DNA from: Climacium dendroides
Lineage: Eukaryota; Streptophyta; Bryopsida; Hypnales; Climaciaceae
Length of the DNA stretch: 64,000 bases
Assembly (NCBI GenBank): GCA_950106755.1
Contig: OX467088.1
Span: 14,926,001-14,990,000 of the forward strand
Direction: 5' to 3'
Shown: piece after piece, positions 10,281 through 24,588 of the stretch
Numbering within the stretch: the first letter of the stretch is position 1
Layout of the letters: each line of letters begins with the position of its first letter
Notes under the pieces: model-generated
What the model saw: the letters and a program-made list of their open reading frames with translations, nothing else
Told to the model about the DNA's origin: nothing
Database searches by the model: none
Translations under genes and position numbers: made by a program

Positions 10281-13200
10281 TCATGCATATTGCACGTTCA
10301 AATATGCAAGCAAAGAAAATGTATTAGTTGCCAATGCTCCAAGCCTTCCTTTTCCAGTTGGAAAATGGTAATTCAAGGAAAACACTCTAAAGGCAATGCG
10401 TGACAAATTCAACAAAATAGAATTAGGTTTGCCTTGCACTTGAAGGGCCACAATCATTTCAAACCTCATAGACATTGCATGTAGGAAAAGGAAAGCAAGA
10501 ATACTTGACAAATGCAAATGTTGCAAGATATCATTTTCAAATTATTTGTAACAACTTATTTTATGGTCTAAATTGGAAGGCAATGCGTGAGAATTTCAAG
10601 AACACATTGTCGACTTGCCTTGTACTTTAACGCCGGAACATCAAATCTCATGCATATTGCACGTTCAAATATGCAAGCAAAGAAAATGTGGAAGTTGCCA
10701 ATGCTCCAAGCCTTCCTTTTCCAGTTGGAAAATGGTAATTCATGGAAAATACTGTAAAAGCAATGTGTGACAATTTCAATAAATTAGAATTACGCATGCC
10801 TTGCATTTGAAGGGCCACAATCATTTGAAACCTCATAGACATTGCACGTAGGAAAAGGAAAGCAAGAATACTTGACAAATGCAAATGTGGCAAGATATCA
10901 TTTTCAAATTATTTGTAACAACTTATTTTATGGTCTAAATTGGAAGGCAATGCGTGAGAATTTCAAGAACACATCGTCGACTTGCCTTGTACTTTAACGC
11001 CGGAACATCAAATCTCATGCATATTGCACGTCAAAATATGCAACCAAAGAAAATGTGGAAGTTGCCAATGCTCCAAGCCTTCCTATTCCAGTTGGAAAAT
11101 GGTAATTCAAGGAAAATACTGTAAAGGCAATGCCTGACAAATTCAACAAAATTGAATTAGGCTTGCCTTGCACTTGAAGGGCCACAATCATTTCAAACCT
11201 CATAGACATTGCACGTAGGAAAAGGAATGCAAGAATACTTGACAAAAGCAAATGTCGCAAGATATCATTTTCAAATTATTTGTAACAACTTATTTTATGG
11301 TCTAAATTGGAAGGCAATGCGTGAGAATTTCAAGAACACATCGTCGACTTGCCTTGTACTTTAACACCGGAACATCAAATCTCATGCATATTGCACGTTG
11401 AAATATGCAAGCAAAGAGAATGTAGATGATGCCAATGCTCCAAGCCTTCCTTTTCCAGTTGGAAAATCGTAATCCAAGGAAAATACTGTAAAAGCAATGC
11501 GTGACAAATTCAACAATATAGAATTAGGCATGCCTTGCACTTGAAGGGCCACAATCATTTCAAACCTCATAGACATTGCACGTAGGAAAAGGAAAGCAAG
11601 AATACTTGACAAATGCAAATGTCGCAAGATATCATTTTCAAATTATTTGTAACAACTTATTTTATGGTCTAAATTGGAAGGCAATGCGTGAGAATTTCAA
11701 GAACACATCGTCGACTTGCCTTGTACTTTAACGCCGGAACATCAAATCTCATGCATATTGCACGTTCAAATATGCAAGCAAAGAAAATGTAGAAGTTGCC
11801 AATGCTCCAAGCCTTCCTTTTCCAGTTGGAAAATGGTAATTCAAGGAAAACACTCTAAAGGCAATGCGTGACAAATTCAACAAAATAGAATTAGGTTTGC
11901 CTTGCACTTGAAGGGCCACAATCATTTCAAACCTCATAGACATTGCACGTAGGAAAAGGAAAGCAAGAATACTTGACAAAAACAAATGTCGCAAGATATC
12001 ATTTTCAAATTATTTGTATCAACTTATTTTATGGTCTAAATTGGAAGGCAATGCGTGAGAATTTCAAGAACTCATCGTCGACTTGCCTTGTACTTTAACG
12101 CCGGAACATCAAATCTCATGCATATTGCACGTTCAAATATGCAAGCAAAGAAAATGTAGAAGTTGCCAATGCTCCAAGCCTTCCTTTTCCAGTTGGAAAA
12201 TGGTAATTCAAGGAAAACACTCTAAAGGCAATGCGTGACAAATTCAACAAAATAGAATTAGGTTTGCCTTGCACTTGGAGGGCCACAATCATTTTAAACC
12301 TCATACACATTGCACGTAGGAACAGGAAAGCAAGAATACTTGTCAAAAACAAATGTCGCAAGATAACGTTTTCAAATTATTTGTAACAACTTATTTTATG
12401 GTCTAAATTGGAAGGCAATGCGTGAGAATTTTAAGAACACATCGTCGACTTGCCTTGTACTTTAACACCGGAACATCAAATCTCATGCATATTGCACGTC
12501 AGAATATGCAAGCAAAGAAAATGTGGAAGTGGCCAATGCTCCAAGCCTTCCTTTTCTAGTTGGAAAATGGTAATTCATGGAAACTACTGTAAAAGCAATG
12601 CGTGACATATTCAACAAAATAGAATTAGGGTTGCCTTGCACTTGAAGGGCCACAATCATTTCAAACCTCATAGACATTGTACGTAGGAAAAGGAATGCAA
12701 GAATACTTGACAAAGCAAATGTCGCAAGATATCATTTTCAAATTATTTGTAACAACTTATTTTATGGTCTAAATTGGAAGGCAATGCGTGAGAATTTCAA
12801 GAACACATTGTTGACTTGCCTTGTACTTTAACAACGGAACATCGAATCTCATGCATATTGCACGTTCAAATATGCAAACAAAGAAAATGTATTAGTTGCC
12901 AATGCTCCGAGCCTTCCTTTTCCAGTTGGAAAATAGTAATTCAAGGAAAACACTCTAAAGGCAATGCGTGACAAATTCAACAAAATAGAATTAGGTTTGC
13001 CTTGCACTTGAAGGGCCACAATCATTTCAAACCTCATACACATTGCACGTAGGAACAGGAAAGCAAGAATACTTGTCAAAAACAAATGTCGCAAGATAAC
13101 GTTTTCAAATTATTTGTAACAACTTATTTTATGGTCTAAATTGGAAGGCAATGCGTGAGAATTTCAAGAACACATCGTCGACTTGCCTTGTACTTTAACG

Positions 13201-13949
13201 CCGGAACATCAAATCTCATGCATATTGCACGTGGAAATATGCAAGCAAAGAAAATGTATTAGTTGCCAATGCTCCAAGCCTTCCTTTTCCAGTTGGAAAA
13301 TAGTAATCCAAGGAAAATACTGTAAAAGCAATGCGTGACAAATTCAACAATATAGAATTAGGCATGCCTTGCACTTGAAGGGCCACAATCATTTGAAACC
13401 TCATAGACATTGCACGTAGGAAAAGGAAAGCAAGAATACTTGACAAATGCAAATGTGGCAAGATATCATTTTCAAATTATTTGTAACAACTTATTTTATG
13501 GTCTAAATTGGAAGGCAATGCGTGAGAATTTCAAGAACACATTCTTGACTTGCCTTGTACTTTAACGCCGGAACATCAAATCTCATGCATATTGCACGTT
13601 CAAATATGCAAGCAAAGAAAATGTATTAGTTGCCAATGCTCCGAGCCTTCCTTTTCCAGTTGGAAAATAGTAATTCAAGGAAAACACTCTAAAGGCAATG
13701 CGTGACAAATTCAACAAAATAGAATTAGGTTTGCCTTGCACTTGAAGGGCCACAATCATTTCAAACCTCATAGACATTGCACGTAGGAAAAGGAAAGCAA
13801 GAATACTTGACAAAAACAAATGTCGCAAGATATCATTTTCAAATTATTTGTAACAACTTATTTTATGGTCTAAATTGGAAGGCAATGCGTGAGAATTTCA
13901 AGAACACATCGTCGACTTGCCTTGTACTTTAACGCCGGAACATCAAATC
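10281..13949. repeat. 10-monomer HOR, copy 2 (3,669 bp)
   Basis: Same ten monomers in the same order as the previous copy, at 10281, 10648, 11015, 11382, 11749, 12116, 12483, 12849, 13216 and 13583. The 366-bp member at 12483 keeps the register. It differs from copy 1 mainly in the first two monomers, for example CATTTGAAACC for CATTTCAAACC at about 10823. Confidence 0.9.
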
Positions 13950-16516
13950 TCATGCATATTGCACGTTCAAATATGCAAGCAAAGAAAATGTATTAGTTGC
14001 CAATGCTCCAAGCCTTCCTTTTCCAGTTGGAAAATGGTAATTCAAGGAAAACACTCTAAAGGCAATGCGTGACAAATTCAACAAAATAGAATTAGGTTTG
14101 CCTTGCACTTGAAGGGCCACAATCATTTCAAACCTCATAGACATTGCATGTAGGAAAAGGAAAGCAAGAATACTTGACAAATGCAAATGTTGCAAGATAT
14201 CATTTTCAAATTATTTGTAACAACTTATTTTATGGTCTAAATTGGAAGGCAATGCGTGAGAATTTCAAGAACACATTGTCGACTTGCCTTGTACTTTAAC
14301 GCCGGAACATCAAATCTCATGCATATTGCACGTTCAAATATGCAAGCAAAGAAAATGTGGAAGTTGCCAATGCTCCAAGCCTTCCTTTTCCAGTTGGAAA
14401 ATGGTAATTCATCGAAAATACTGTAAAAGCAATGTGTGACAATTTCAATAAATTAGAATTACGCATGCCTTGCATTTGAAGGGCCACAATCATTTGAAAC
14501 CTCATAGACATTGCACGTAGGAAAAGGAAAGCAAGAATACTTGACAAATGCAAATGTGGCAAGATATCATTTTCAAATTATTTGTAACAACTTATTTTAT
14601 GGTCTAAATTGGAAGGCAATGCGTGAGAATTTCAAGAACACATCGTCGACTTGCCTTGTACTTTAACGCCGGAACATCAAATCTCATGCATATTGCACGT
14701 CAAAATATGCAACCAAAGAAAATGTGGAAGTTGCCAATGCTCCAAGCCTTCCTATTCCAGTTGGAAAATGGTAATTCAAGGAAAATACTGTAAAGGCAAT
14801 GCCTGACAAATTCAACAAAATTGAATTAGGCTTGCCTTGCACTTGAAGGGCCACAATCATTTCAAACCTCATAGACATTGCACGTAGGAAAAGGAATGCA
14901 AGAATACTTGACAAAAGCAAATGTCGCAAGATATCATTTTCAAATTATTTGTAACAACTTATTTTATGGTCTAAATTGGAAGGCAATGCGTGAGAATTTC
15001 AAGAACACATCGTCGACTTGCCTTGTACTTTAACACCGGAACATCAAATCTCATGCATATTGCACGTTGAAATATGCAAGCAAAGAGAATGTAGATGATG
15101 CCAATGCTCCAAGCCTTCCTTTTCCAGTTGGAAAATCGTAATCCAAGGAAAATACTGTAAAAGCAATGCGTGACAAATTCAACAATATAGAATTAGGCAT
15201 GCCTTGCACTTGAAGGGCCACAATCATTTCAAACCTCATAGACATTGCACGTAGGAAAAGGAAAGCAAGAATACTTGACAAATGCAAATGTCGCAAGATA
15301 TCATTTTCAAATTATTTGTAACAACTTATTTTATGGTCTAAATTGGAAGGCAATGCGTGAGAATTTCAAGAACACATCGTCGACTTGCCTTGTACTTTAA
15401 CGCCGGAACATCAAATCTCATGCATATTGCACGTTCAAATATGCAAGCAAAGAAAATGTAGAAGTTGCCAATGCTCCAAGCCTTCCTTTTCCAGTTGGAA
15501 AATGGTAATTCAAGGAAAACACTCTAAAGGCAATGCGTGACAAATTCAACAAAATAGAATTAGGTTTGCCTTGCACTTGAAGGGCCACAATCATTTCAAA
15601 CCTCATAGACATTGCACGTAGGAAAAGGAAAGCAAGAATACTTGACAAAAACAAATGTCGCAAGATATCATTTTCAAATTATTTGTATCAACTTATTTTA
15701 TGGTCTAAATTGGAAGGCAATGCGTGAGAATTTCAAGAACTCATCGTCGACATGCCTTGTACTTTAACGCCGAGCATCAAATCTCATGCATATTGCACGT
15801 TCAAATATGCAAGCAAAGAAAATGTAGAAGTTGCCAATGCTCCAAGCCTTCCTTTTCCAGTTGGAAAATGGTAATTCAAGGAAAACACTCTAAAGGCAAT
15901 GCGTGACAAATTCAACAAAATAGAATTAGGTTTGCCTTGCACTTGGAGGGCCACAATCATTTTAAACCTCATACACATTGCACGTAGGAACAGGAAAGCA
16001 AGAATACTTGTCAAAAACAAATGTCGCAAGATAACGTTTTCAAATTATTTGTAACAACTTATTTTATGGTCTAAATTGGAAGGCAATGCGTGAGAATTTT
16101 AAGAACACATCGTCGACTTGCCTTGTACTTTAACACCGGAACATCAAATCTCATGCATATTGCACGTCAGAATATGCAAGCAAAGAAAATGTGGAAGTGG
16201 CCAATGGTCCAAGCCTTCCTTTTCTAGTTGGAAAATGGTAATTCATGGAAACTACTGTAAAAGCAATGCGTGACATATTCAACAAAATAGAATTAGGGTT
16301 GCCTTGCACTTGAAGGGCCACAATCATTTCAAACCTCATAGACATTGTACGTAGGAAAAGGAATGCAAGAATACTTGACAAAGCAAATGTCGCAAGATAT
16401 CATTTTCAAATTATTTGTAACAACTTATTTTATGGTCTAAATTGGAAGGCAATGCGTGAGAATTTCAAGAACACATCGTCGACTTGCCTTGTACTTTAAC
16501 ACCGGAAGTTCAAATA
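13950..16516. repeat. 10-monomer HOR, copy 3, truncated after seven monomers
   Basis: Monomers at 13950, 14317, 14684, 15051, 15418, 15784 and 16151 follow copy 2 with only a few changes: ATCGAAAATA near 14412, a 1-bp loss with GCCGAGCATC near 15770, CATGCC for CTTGCC near 15751, and AATGGTCC near 16204. The unit breaks off in the tail of the seventh monomer. Copy 2 continues with ACATTGTTGAC and linker CAACGG, whereas here ACATCGTCGAC and CACCGGAAGTTC follow. The exchange point therefore lies at about 16400-16505. Confidence 0.88.
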
Positions 16517-17249
16517 TCATAGATATTGCACGTTCAAATATTCAAGCAATGAAAATGTGGAATTTGCCAATGCTCCAAGCCTACCTTTTCCAATTGGAAA
16601 ATGGTAATTCTAGGAAAATACTGTAAAGGCAATGCGTGAAAAATTCAATAAAATAGAATTAGGCTTGCCTTGCACTTGAAGGGCCACAAACATTTCAAAC
16701 CTCATAGACATTGCACGTAGGAAAATGAATGCAAGAATACTTGACAAAGCAAATATCGCAAGATATCATTTTCAACTTATTTGTAACAACTTATTTTATG
16801 GTCTAAATTGGAAGGCAATGCGTGAGAATTTCAAGAACACATCGTCGACTTGCCTTGTACTTTAACACCGGAAGTTCAAATATCATAGATATTTCACGTT
16901 CAAATATGCAAGCAAAGAAAATGTGGAAGTTGCCAATGCTCCAAGCCTACCTTTTCCAGTTGGAAAATGCTAATTCTAGGAAAATACTGTAAAGGCAATG
17001 CGTGACATATTCAACAAAATAGAATTAGGTTTGCCTTGCACTTGAAGGGCCACAATCATTTCAAACCTCATAGACATTGCACGTAGGAAAAGGAAAGCAA
17101 GAATACTTGACAAAAACAAATGTCGCAAGATATCATTTTCAAATTATTTGTAACAACTTATTTTATGGTCTAAATTGGAAGGGAATGTGTGAGAATTTTA
17201 AAAACACATTGTTGACTTGCCTTGTACTTTAACAACGGAACATCAAATC
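16517..17249. repeat. Two diverged monomers at a HOR boundary
   Basis: Monomers at 16517 (366 bp) and 16883 (367 bp) share the odd start ACCGGAAGTTCAAATATCATAGATATT. They carry several private changes (ATTCAAGCAATG, GCCTACC, GAAAAATGAATG-like GGAAAATGAATGC). The first also has the TTGACAAAGC single-base deletion of the monomer at 16151. The second half of the 16883 monomer matches the 17983 monomer, which begins the 3-monomer repeat. Confidence 0.8.
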
Positions 17250-18349
17250 TCATGCATATTGCACCTCAAAATATGCAAGCAAAGAAAATGTATTAGTTAC
17301 CAATGCTCCAAGCCTTCCTTTTCCAGTTGGAAAATGGTAATTTAAGGAAAACACTGTAAAGGCAATGCGTGACAAACTCAACAAAATTGAATTAGGCTTG
17401 CCTTGCACTTGGAGGGCCACAATCATTTCAAACCTCATACACATTGCACGTAGGAAAAGGAATGCAAGAATACTTGACAAAAGCAAATGTCGCAAGATAT
17501 CATTGTCAAATTATTTGTAACAACTTATTTTATGGTCTAAATTGGAAGGCAATGCGTGAGAATTTCAAGAACACATTGTTGACCTGCCTTCTACTTTAAC
17601 AACGGAACATCAAATCTCATGCATATGCACGTTCAAATATGCAACCAAAGAAAATGTGGAAGTTGCCAATGCTCCAAGCCTTCCTTTTCTAGTTGGTAAA
17701 TGGTAATTCAAGGGAAATACTGTAAAGGCAATGCGTGAAAAATTCAACAAAACAGAATTAGGCTTGCCTTGCACTTGGAGGGCCACAATCATTTCAAACC
17801 TCATAGACATTGCACGTAGGAACAGGAATGCAAGAATACTTGACAAAAGCAAATGTCGCAAGATATCATTTTCAAATTATTTGTAACAACTTATTTTATG
17901 GTCTAAATTGGAAGGCAATGCGTGAGAATTTCAAGAACACATCGTCGATTTGCCTTGTACTTTAACACCTCAAAATCAAATCTCATGCATATTGCACGTC
18001 AAAATATACAAGCAAAGAAAATGTATTAGTTGCCAATGCTCCAAGCCTTCCTTTTTCAGTTGGAAAATGGTAATTCAAGGGAAATACTGTAAAGGCAATG
18101 CGTGACATATTCAACAAAATAGAATTAGGCTTGCCTTGCACTTGAAGGGCCACAATCATTTCAAACCTCATAGACATTGCACGTAGGAAAAGGAAAGCAA
18201 GAATACTTGACAAAAACAAATGTCGCAAGATATCATTTTCAAATTATTTGTAACAACTTATTTTATGGTCTAAATTGGAAGGGAATGTGTGAGAATTTTA
18301 AAAACACATGGTTGACTTGCCTTGTACTTTAACAACGGAACATCAAATC
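17250..18349. repeat. 3-monomer HOR, copy 1 (1,100 bp)
   Basis: Monomers at 17250, 17617 (366 bp) and 17983. The first carries TTAGTTACC and CAAACTCAACAAAATTG. The second has a 1-bp loss in its start (CATATGCACG) and TTGGTAAATGG. The third ends in AAGGGAATGTGTGAGAATTTTAAAAACACATGG. All three features return about 1,100 bp later. Similarity to the next copy begins before 17250, at about 17040, in the second half of the preceding monomer. Confidence 0.88.
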
Positions 18350-19082
18350 TCATGCATATTGCACCTCAAAATATGCAAGCAAAGAAAATGTATTAGTTAC
18401 CAATGCTCCAAGCCTTCCTTTTCCAGTTGGAAAATGGTAATTTAAGGAAAACACTGTAAAGGCAATGCGTGACAAACTCAACAAAATTGAATTAGGCTTG
18501 CCTTGCACTTGGAGGGCCACAATCATTTCAAACCTCATACACATTGCACGTAGGAAAAGGAATGCAAGAATACTTGACAAAAGCAAATGTCGCAAGATAT
18601 CATTGTCAAATTATTTGTAACAACTTATTTTATGGTCTAAATTGGAAGGCAATGCGTGAGAATTTCAAGAACACATTGTTGACCTGCCTTCTACTTTAAC
18701 AACAGAACATCAAATCTCATGCATATGCACGTTCAAATATGCAACCAAAGAAAATGTGGAAGTTGCCAATGCTCCAAGCCTTCCTTTTCTAGTTGGTAAA
18801 TGGTAATTCAAGGGAAATACTGTAAAGGCAATGCGTGAAAAATTCAACAAAACAGAATTAGGCTTGCCTTGCACTTGGAGGGCCACAATCATTTCAAACC
18901 TCATAGACATTGCACGTAGGAACAGGAATGCAAGAATACTTGGCAAAAGCAAATGTCGCAAGATATAATTGTCAAATTATTTGTAACAACTTATTTTATG
19001 GTCTAAATTGGAAGGCAATGCGTGAGAATTTCAAGAACACATTGTTGACTTGCCTTGTACTTTAACGCCGGAACATCAAATC
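18350..19082. repeat. 3-monomer HOR, copy 2, partial (two monomers)
   Basis: Monomers at 18350 and 18717 repeat those at 17250 and 17617, including the 1-bp loss CATATGCACG. Small differences are AACAGAACATC for AACGGAACATC, and a changed end of the second monomer (CTTGGCAAAAGC, GATATAATTGTC, ACATTGTTGAC), which looks like a switch to a different monomer type before the array changes at 19083. Confidence 0.85.
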
Positions 19083-22000
19083 TCATGCATATTGCACGTC
19101 AGAATATGCAACCAAAGAAAATGTATTAGTTGCCAATGCTCCAAGCCTTCCTTTTCTAGTCGGAAAATGGTAATTCAAGGAAAATACTGTAAAGGCAATG
19201 CGTGACAAATTCAACAAAATAGAATTAGGCTTGCCTTGCACTTGAAGGGCCATAAACACTTCAAACCTCATAGACATTGCACGTAGGAACAGGAATGCAA
19301 GAATACTTGACAAAAGCAAATGTCGCAAGATATCATTTTCAAATTATTTGTAACAACTTATTTTATGGTCTAAATTGGAAGGCAATGCGTGAGAATTTCA
19401 AGAACACATCGTCGACTTGCCTTGTACTTTAACGCCGAAACATCAAATCTTATGCATATTGCATCTCAAAATATGCAAGCAAAGAAAATGTATTAGTTGC
19501 CAATGCTCCAAGCCTTCCTTTTCCAGTTGGAAAATGGTAATTCAAGGAAAATACTGTAAAGGCAATGCGTGACATATTCAACAAAATAGAATTAGGCTTG
19601 CCTTGCACTTGAAGGGCCACAAACACATCAAACCTCATAGACATTGCACGTAGGAACAGGAATGCAAGAATACTTGACAAAAGCAAATGTCGCAAGATAG
19701 CATTTTCAAATTATTTGTAACAACTTATTTTATGGTCTAAATTGGAAGGTAATGCGTGAGAATTTCAAGAACACATCGTCGACTTGCCTTGTACTTTAAC
19801 ACCTCAAAATCAAATCTTATGCATATTGCACGTCAAAATATACAAGCAAAGAAAATGTAGAAGTTGCCAATGCTCCAAGCCTTCCTTTTCCAGTTGGAAA
19901 ATGGTAATTCAAGGGAAATACTGTAAAGGCAATGCGTGACATATTCAACAAAATAGAATTAGGCTTGCCTTGCACTTGAAAGGCCACAATCATTTCAAAC
20001 CTCATACACATTGCACGTAGGAAAAGGAATGCAAGAATACTTGACAAAAGCAAATGTCGCAAGATATCATTTTCAAATTATTTGTAACAACTTATTTTAT
20101 GGTCTAAATTGGAAGGAAATGCGTGAGAATTTCAAGAACACATCGTTGACTTGCCTTGTACTTTAACACCGGAACAGCAAATCTCATGCATATTGCACGT
20201 CAAAATATGCAAGCAAAGAAAATGTAGAAGTTGCCAATGCTCCAAGCCTTCCTTTTCCAGTTGGAAAATAGTAAACCAAGGAAAATACTGTAAAAGCAAT
20301 GCGTGACAAATTCAACAAAATAGAATTAGGCTTGCCTTGCACTTGAAAGGCCACAATCATTTCAAACCTCATACACATTGCACGTAGGAAAAGGAATGCA
20401 AGAATACTTGACAAAAGCAAAAGTCGCAAGATATCATTTTCAAATTATTTGTAACAACTTATTTTATGGTCTAAATTGGAAGGCAATGCGTGAGAATTTC
20501 AAGAACACATCGTCGACTTGCCTTGTACTTTAACACCGGAACAGCAAATCTCATGCATATTGCATCTCAAAATATGCAAGCAAAGAAAATGTATTAGTTG
20601 CCAATGCTCCAAGCCTTCCTTTTCTAGTTGGAAAATGGTAATTCACGGAAAATACTGTAAAGGCAATGCGTGACAAATTCAACAAAATAGAATTAGGCTT
20701 GCCTTGCACTTGAAGGGCCACAAACATTTCAAACCTCATAGACATTGCACGTAGGAACAGGAATGCAAGAATACTTGACAAAAGCAAATGTCGCAAGATA
20801 TCATTTTCAAATTATTTGTAACAACTTATTTTATGGTCTAAATTGGAAGGCAATGCGTGAGAATTTCAAGAACACATCGTCGACTTGCCTTGTACTTTAA
20901 CGCCGGAACATCAAATCTCATGCATATTGCACGTTCAAATATGCAAGCAAAGAAAATGTATTAGTTGCCAATGCTCCAAGCCTTCCTTTTCTAGTTGGAA
21001 AATCATAATTCAAGGAAAATACTGTAAAGGCAATGCGTGACATATTCAACAAAATAGAATTAGGCTTGCCTTGCACTTGGAGGGCCACAATCATTTCAAA
21101 CCTCATAGACATTGCACGTAGGAAAAGGAATGCAAGAATACTTGGCAAAAGCAAATGTCGCAAGATATCATTTTCAAATTATTTGTAACAACTTATTTTA
21201 TGGTCTAAATTGGAAGGCAATGCGTGAGAATTTCAAGAACACATCGTCGACTTGCCTTGTACTTTAACACCGGAACAGCAAATCTCATGCATATTGCACG
21301 TCAAAATATACAAGCAAAGAAAATGTATTAGTTGCCAATGCTCCAAGCCTTCCTTTTCTAGTTGGAAAATGGTAATTCAAGGGAAATACTGTAAAGGCAA
21401 TGCGTGACATATTCAACAAAATAGAATTAGGCTTGCCTTGCACTTGAAAGGCCACAATCATTTCAAACCTCATACACATTGCACGTAGGAAAAGGAATGC
21501 AAGAATACTTGACAAAAGCAAATGTCGCAAGATATCATTTTCAAATTATTTGTAACAACTTATTTTATGGTCTAAATTGGAAGGCAATGCGTGAGAATTT
21601 CAAGAACACATCGTTGACTTGCCTTGTACTTTAACACCGGAACAGCAAATCTCATGCATATTGCACGTCAAAATATACAAGCAAAGAAAATGTATTAGTT
21701 GCCAATGCTCCAAGCCTTCCTTTTCTAGTTGGAAAATGGTAATTCAAGGGAAATACTGTAAAGGCAATGCGTGACATATTCAACAAAATAGAATTAGGCT
21801 TGCCTTGCACTTGAAAGGCCACAATCATTTCAAACCTCATACACATTGCACGTAGGAAAAGGAATGCAAGAATACTTGGCAAAAGCAAATGTCGCAAGAT
21901 ATAATTGTCAAATTATTTGTAACAACTTATTTTATGGTCTAAATTGGAAGGCAATGCGTGAGAATTTCAAGAACACATTGTTGACTTGCCTTGTACTTTA

Positions 22001-24588
22001 ACAACGGAACATCAAATCTCATGCATATTGCACGTTCAAATATGCAAGCAAAGAAAATGTATTAGTTGCCAATGCTCCAAGCCTTCCTTTTCTAGTTGGA
22101 AAATGGTAATTCAAGGAAAACACTGTAAAGGCAATGCGTGACATATTCAACAAAATAGAATTAGGCTTGCCTTGCACTTGGAGGGCCACAATCATTTCAA
22201 ACCTCATAGACATTGCACGTAGGAAAAGGAATGCAAGAATACTTGGCAAAAGCAAATGTCGCAAGATATCATTGTCAAATTATTTGTAACAACTTATTTT
22301 ATGGTCTAAATTGGAAGGCAATGCGTGAGAATTTCAAGAACACATTGTTGACTTGCCTTGTACTTTAACAACGGAACATCGAATCTCATGCATATTGCAC
22401 GTTCAAAAATGCAAACAAAGAAAATGTATTAGTTGCCAATGCTCCAAGCCTTCCTTTTCTAGTTGGTAAATGGTAATTCAAGGGAAATACTGTAAAGGCA
22501 ATGCGTGACATATTCAACAAAATTGAATTAGGCTTGCCTTGCACTTGGAGGGCTACAATCATTTCAAACCTCATACACATTGCACGTAGGAAAAGGAATG
22601 CAAGAATACTTGACAAAAGCAAATGTCGCAAGATATCATTTTCAAATTATTTGTAACAACTTATATTATGGTCTAAATTAGAAGGCAATGCGTGAGAATT
22701 TCAAGAACACATCGTCGACTTGCCTTGTACTTTAACACCGGAACAGCAAATCTCATGCATATTGCACGTCAAAATATACAAGCAAAGAAAATGTATTAGT
22801 TGCCAATGCTCCAAGCCTTCCTTTTCTAGTTGGAAAATGGTAATTCAAGGGAAATACTGTAAAGGCAATGCGTGACATATTCAACAAAATAGAATTAGGC
22901 TTGCCTTGCACTTGAAAGGCCACAATCATTTCAAACCTCATACACATTGCACGTAGGAAAAGGAATGCAAGAATACTTGACAAAAGCAAATGTCGCAAGA
23001 TATCATTTTCAAATTATTTGTAACAACTTATTTTATGGTCTAAATTGGAAGGCAATGCGTGAGAATTTCAAGAACACATCGTTGACTTGCCTTGTACTTT
23101 AACACCGGAACAGCAAATCTCATGCATATTGCACGTCAAAATATGCAAGCAAAGAAAATGTAGAAGTTGCCAATGCTCCAAGCCTTCCTTTTCCAGTTGG
23201 AAAATGGTAATTCAAGGAAAATACTGTAGAGGCAATGCGTGACAAAATTCAACAAAATAGAATTAGGCTTGCCTTGCACTTGAAGGGCCACAAACATTTC
23301 AAACCTCATAGACATTGCACGTAGGAACAGGAATGCAAGAATACTTGACAAAAGCAAATGTCGCAAGATATCATTTTCAAATTATTTGTAACAACTTATT
23401 TTATGGTCTAAATTGGAAGGCAATGCGTGAGAATTTCAAGAACACATCGTCGACTTGCCTTGTACTTTAACACCGGAACAACAAATCTCATGCATATTGC
23501 ACGTCAAAATATACAAGCAAAGAAAATGTATTAGTTGCCAATGCTCCAAGCCTTCCTTTTCTAGTTGGAAAATGGTAATTCAAGGGAAATACTGTAAAGG
23601 CAATGCGTGACATATTCAACAAAATAGAATTAGGCTTGCCTTGCACTTGAAAGGCCACAATCATTTCAAACCTCATACACATTGCACGTAGGAAAAGGAA
23701 TGCAAGAATACTTGACAAAAGCAAATGTCGGAAGATAGCATTTTCAAATTATTTGTAACAACTTATTTTATGGTCTAAATTGGAAGGCAATGCGTGAGAA
23801 TTTCAAGAACACATCGTCGACTTGCCTTGTACTTTAACGCCGAAACATCAAATCTTATGCATATTGCATCTCAAAATATGCAAGCAAAGAAAATGTATTA
23901 GTTGCCAATGCTCCAAGCCTTCCTTTTCCAGTTGGAAAATGGTAATTCAAGGAAAATACTGTAAAGGCAATGCGTGACATATTCAACAAAATAGAATTAG
24001 GCTTGCCTTGCACTTGAAGGGCCACAAACACATCAAACCTCATAGACATTGCACGTAGGAACAGGAATGCAAGAATACTTGACAAAAGCAAATGTCGCAA
24101 GATAGCATTTTCAAATTATTTGTAACAACTTATTTTATGGTCTAAATTGGAAGGTAATGCGTGAGAATTTCAAGAACACATCGTCGACTTGCCTTGTACT
24201 TTAACACCTCAAAATCAAATCTTATGCATATTGCACGTCAAAATATACAAGCAAAGAAAATGTAGAAGTTGCCAATGCTCCAAGCCTTCCTTTTCTAGTT
24301 GGAAAATGGTAATTCAAGGGAAATACTGTAAAGGCAATGCGTGACATATTCAACAAAATAGAATTAGGCTTGCCTTGCACTTGAAAGGCCACAATCATTT
24401 CAAACCTCATACACATTGCACATAGGAAAAGGAATGCAAGAATACTTGACAAAAGCAAATGTCGCAAGATATCATTTTCAAATTATTTGTAACAACTTAT
24501 TTTATGGTCTAAATTGGAAGGAAATGCGTGAGAATTTCAAGAACACATCGTTGACTTGCCTTGTACTTTAACACCGGAACAGCAAATC
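19083..24588. repeat. Mixed zone of 15 monomers with relatives of later HOR members
   Basis: Monomers at 19083, 19450, 19817 and so on to 24222. No single unit repeats throughout. The pair at 19450 and 19817 returns at 23855 and 24222, a 4,405 bp step (12 monomers plus one base). The G-type monomer, with ATATACAAGC, CAAGGGAAATACTG and GAAAGGCCAC, is present at 21285, 21652 and 22753. Monomers at 20184 and 20551 resemble the E and F members found from 24.6 kb. The run 22386, 22753, 23120, 23488 resembles L-G-I-J of the 34-40 kb unit, including the 368-bp I monomer at 23120 with an extra A in GACAAAATTC. Confidence 0.85.

Noticed and set aside
16517..17249. Transposon or other foreign insertion at the HOR boundary
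   Set aside because: The two monomers here look unusual at their starts but align end to end with the satellite and keep the 366-367 bp spacing.
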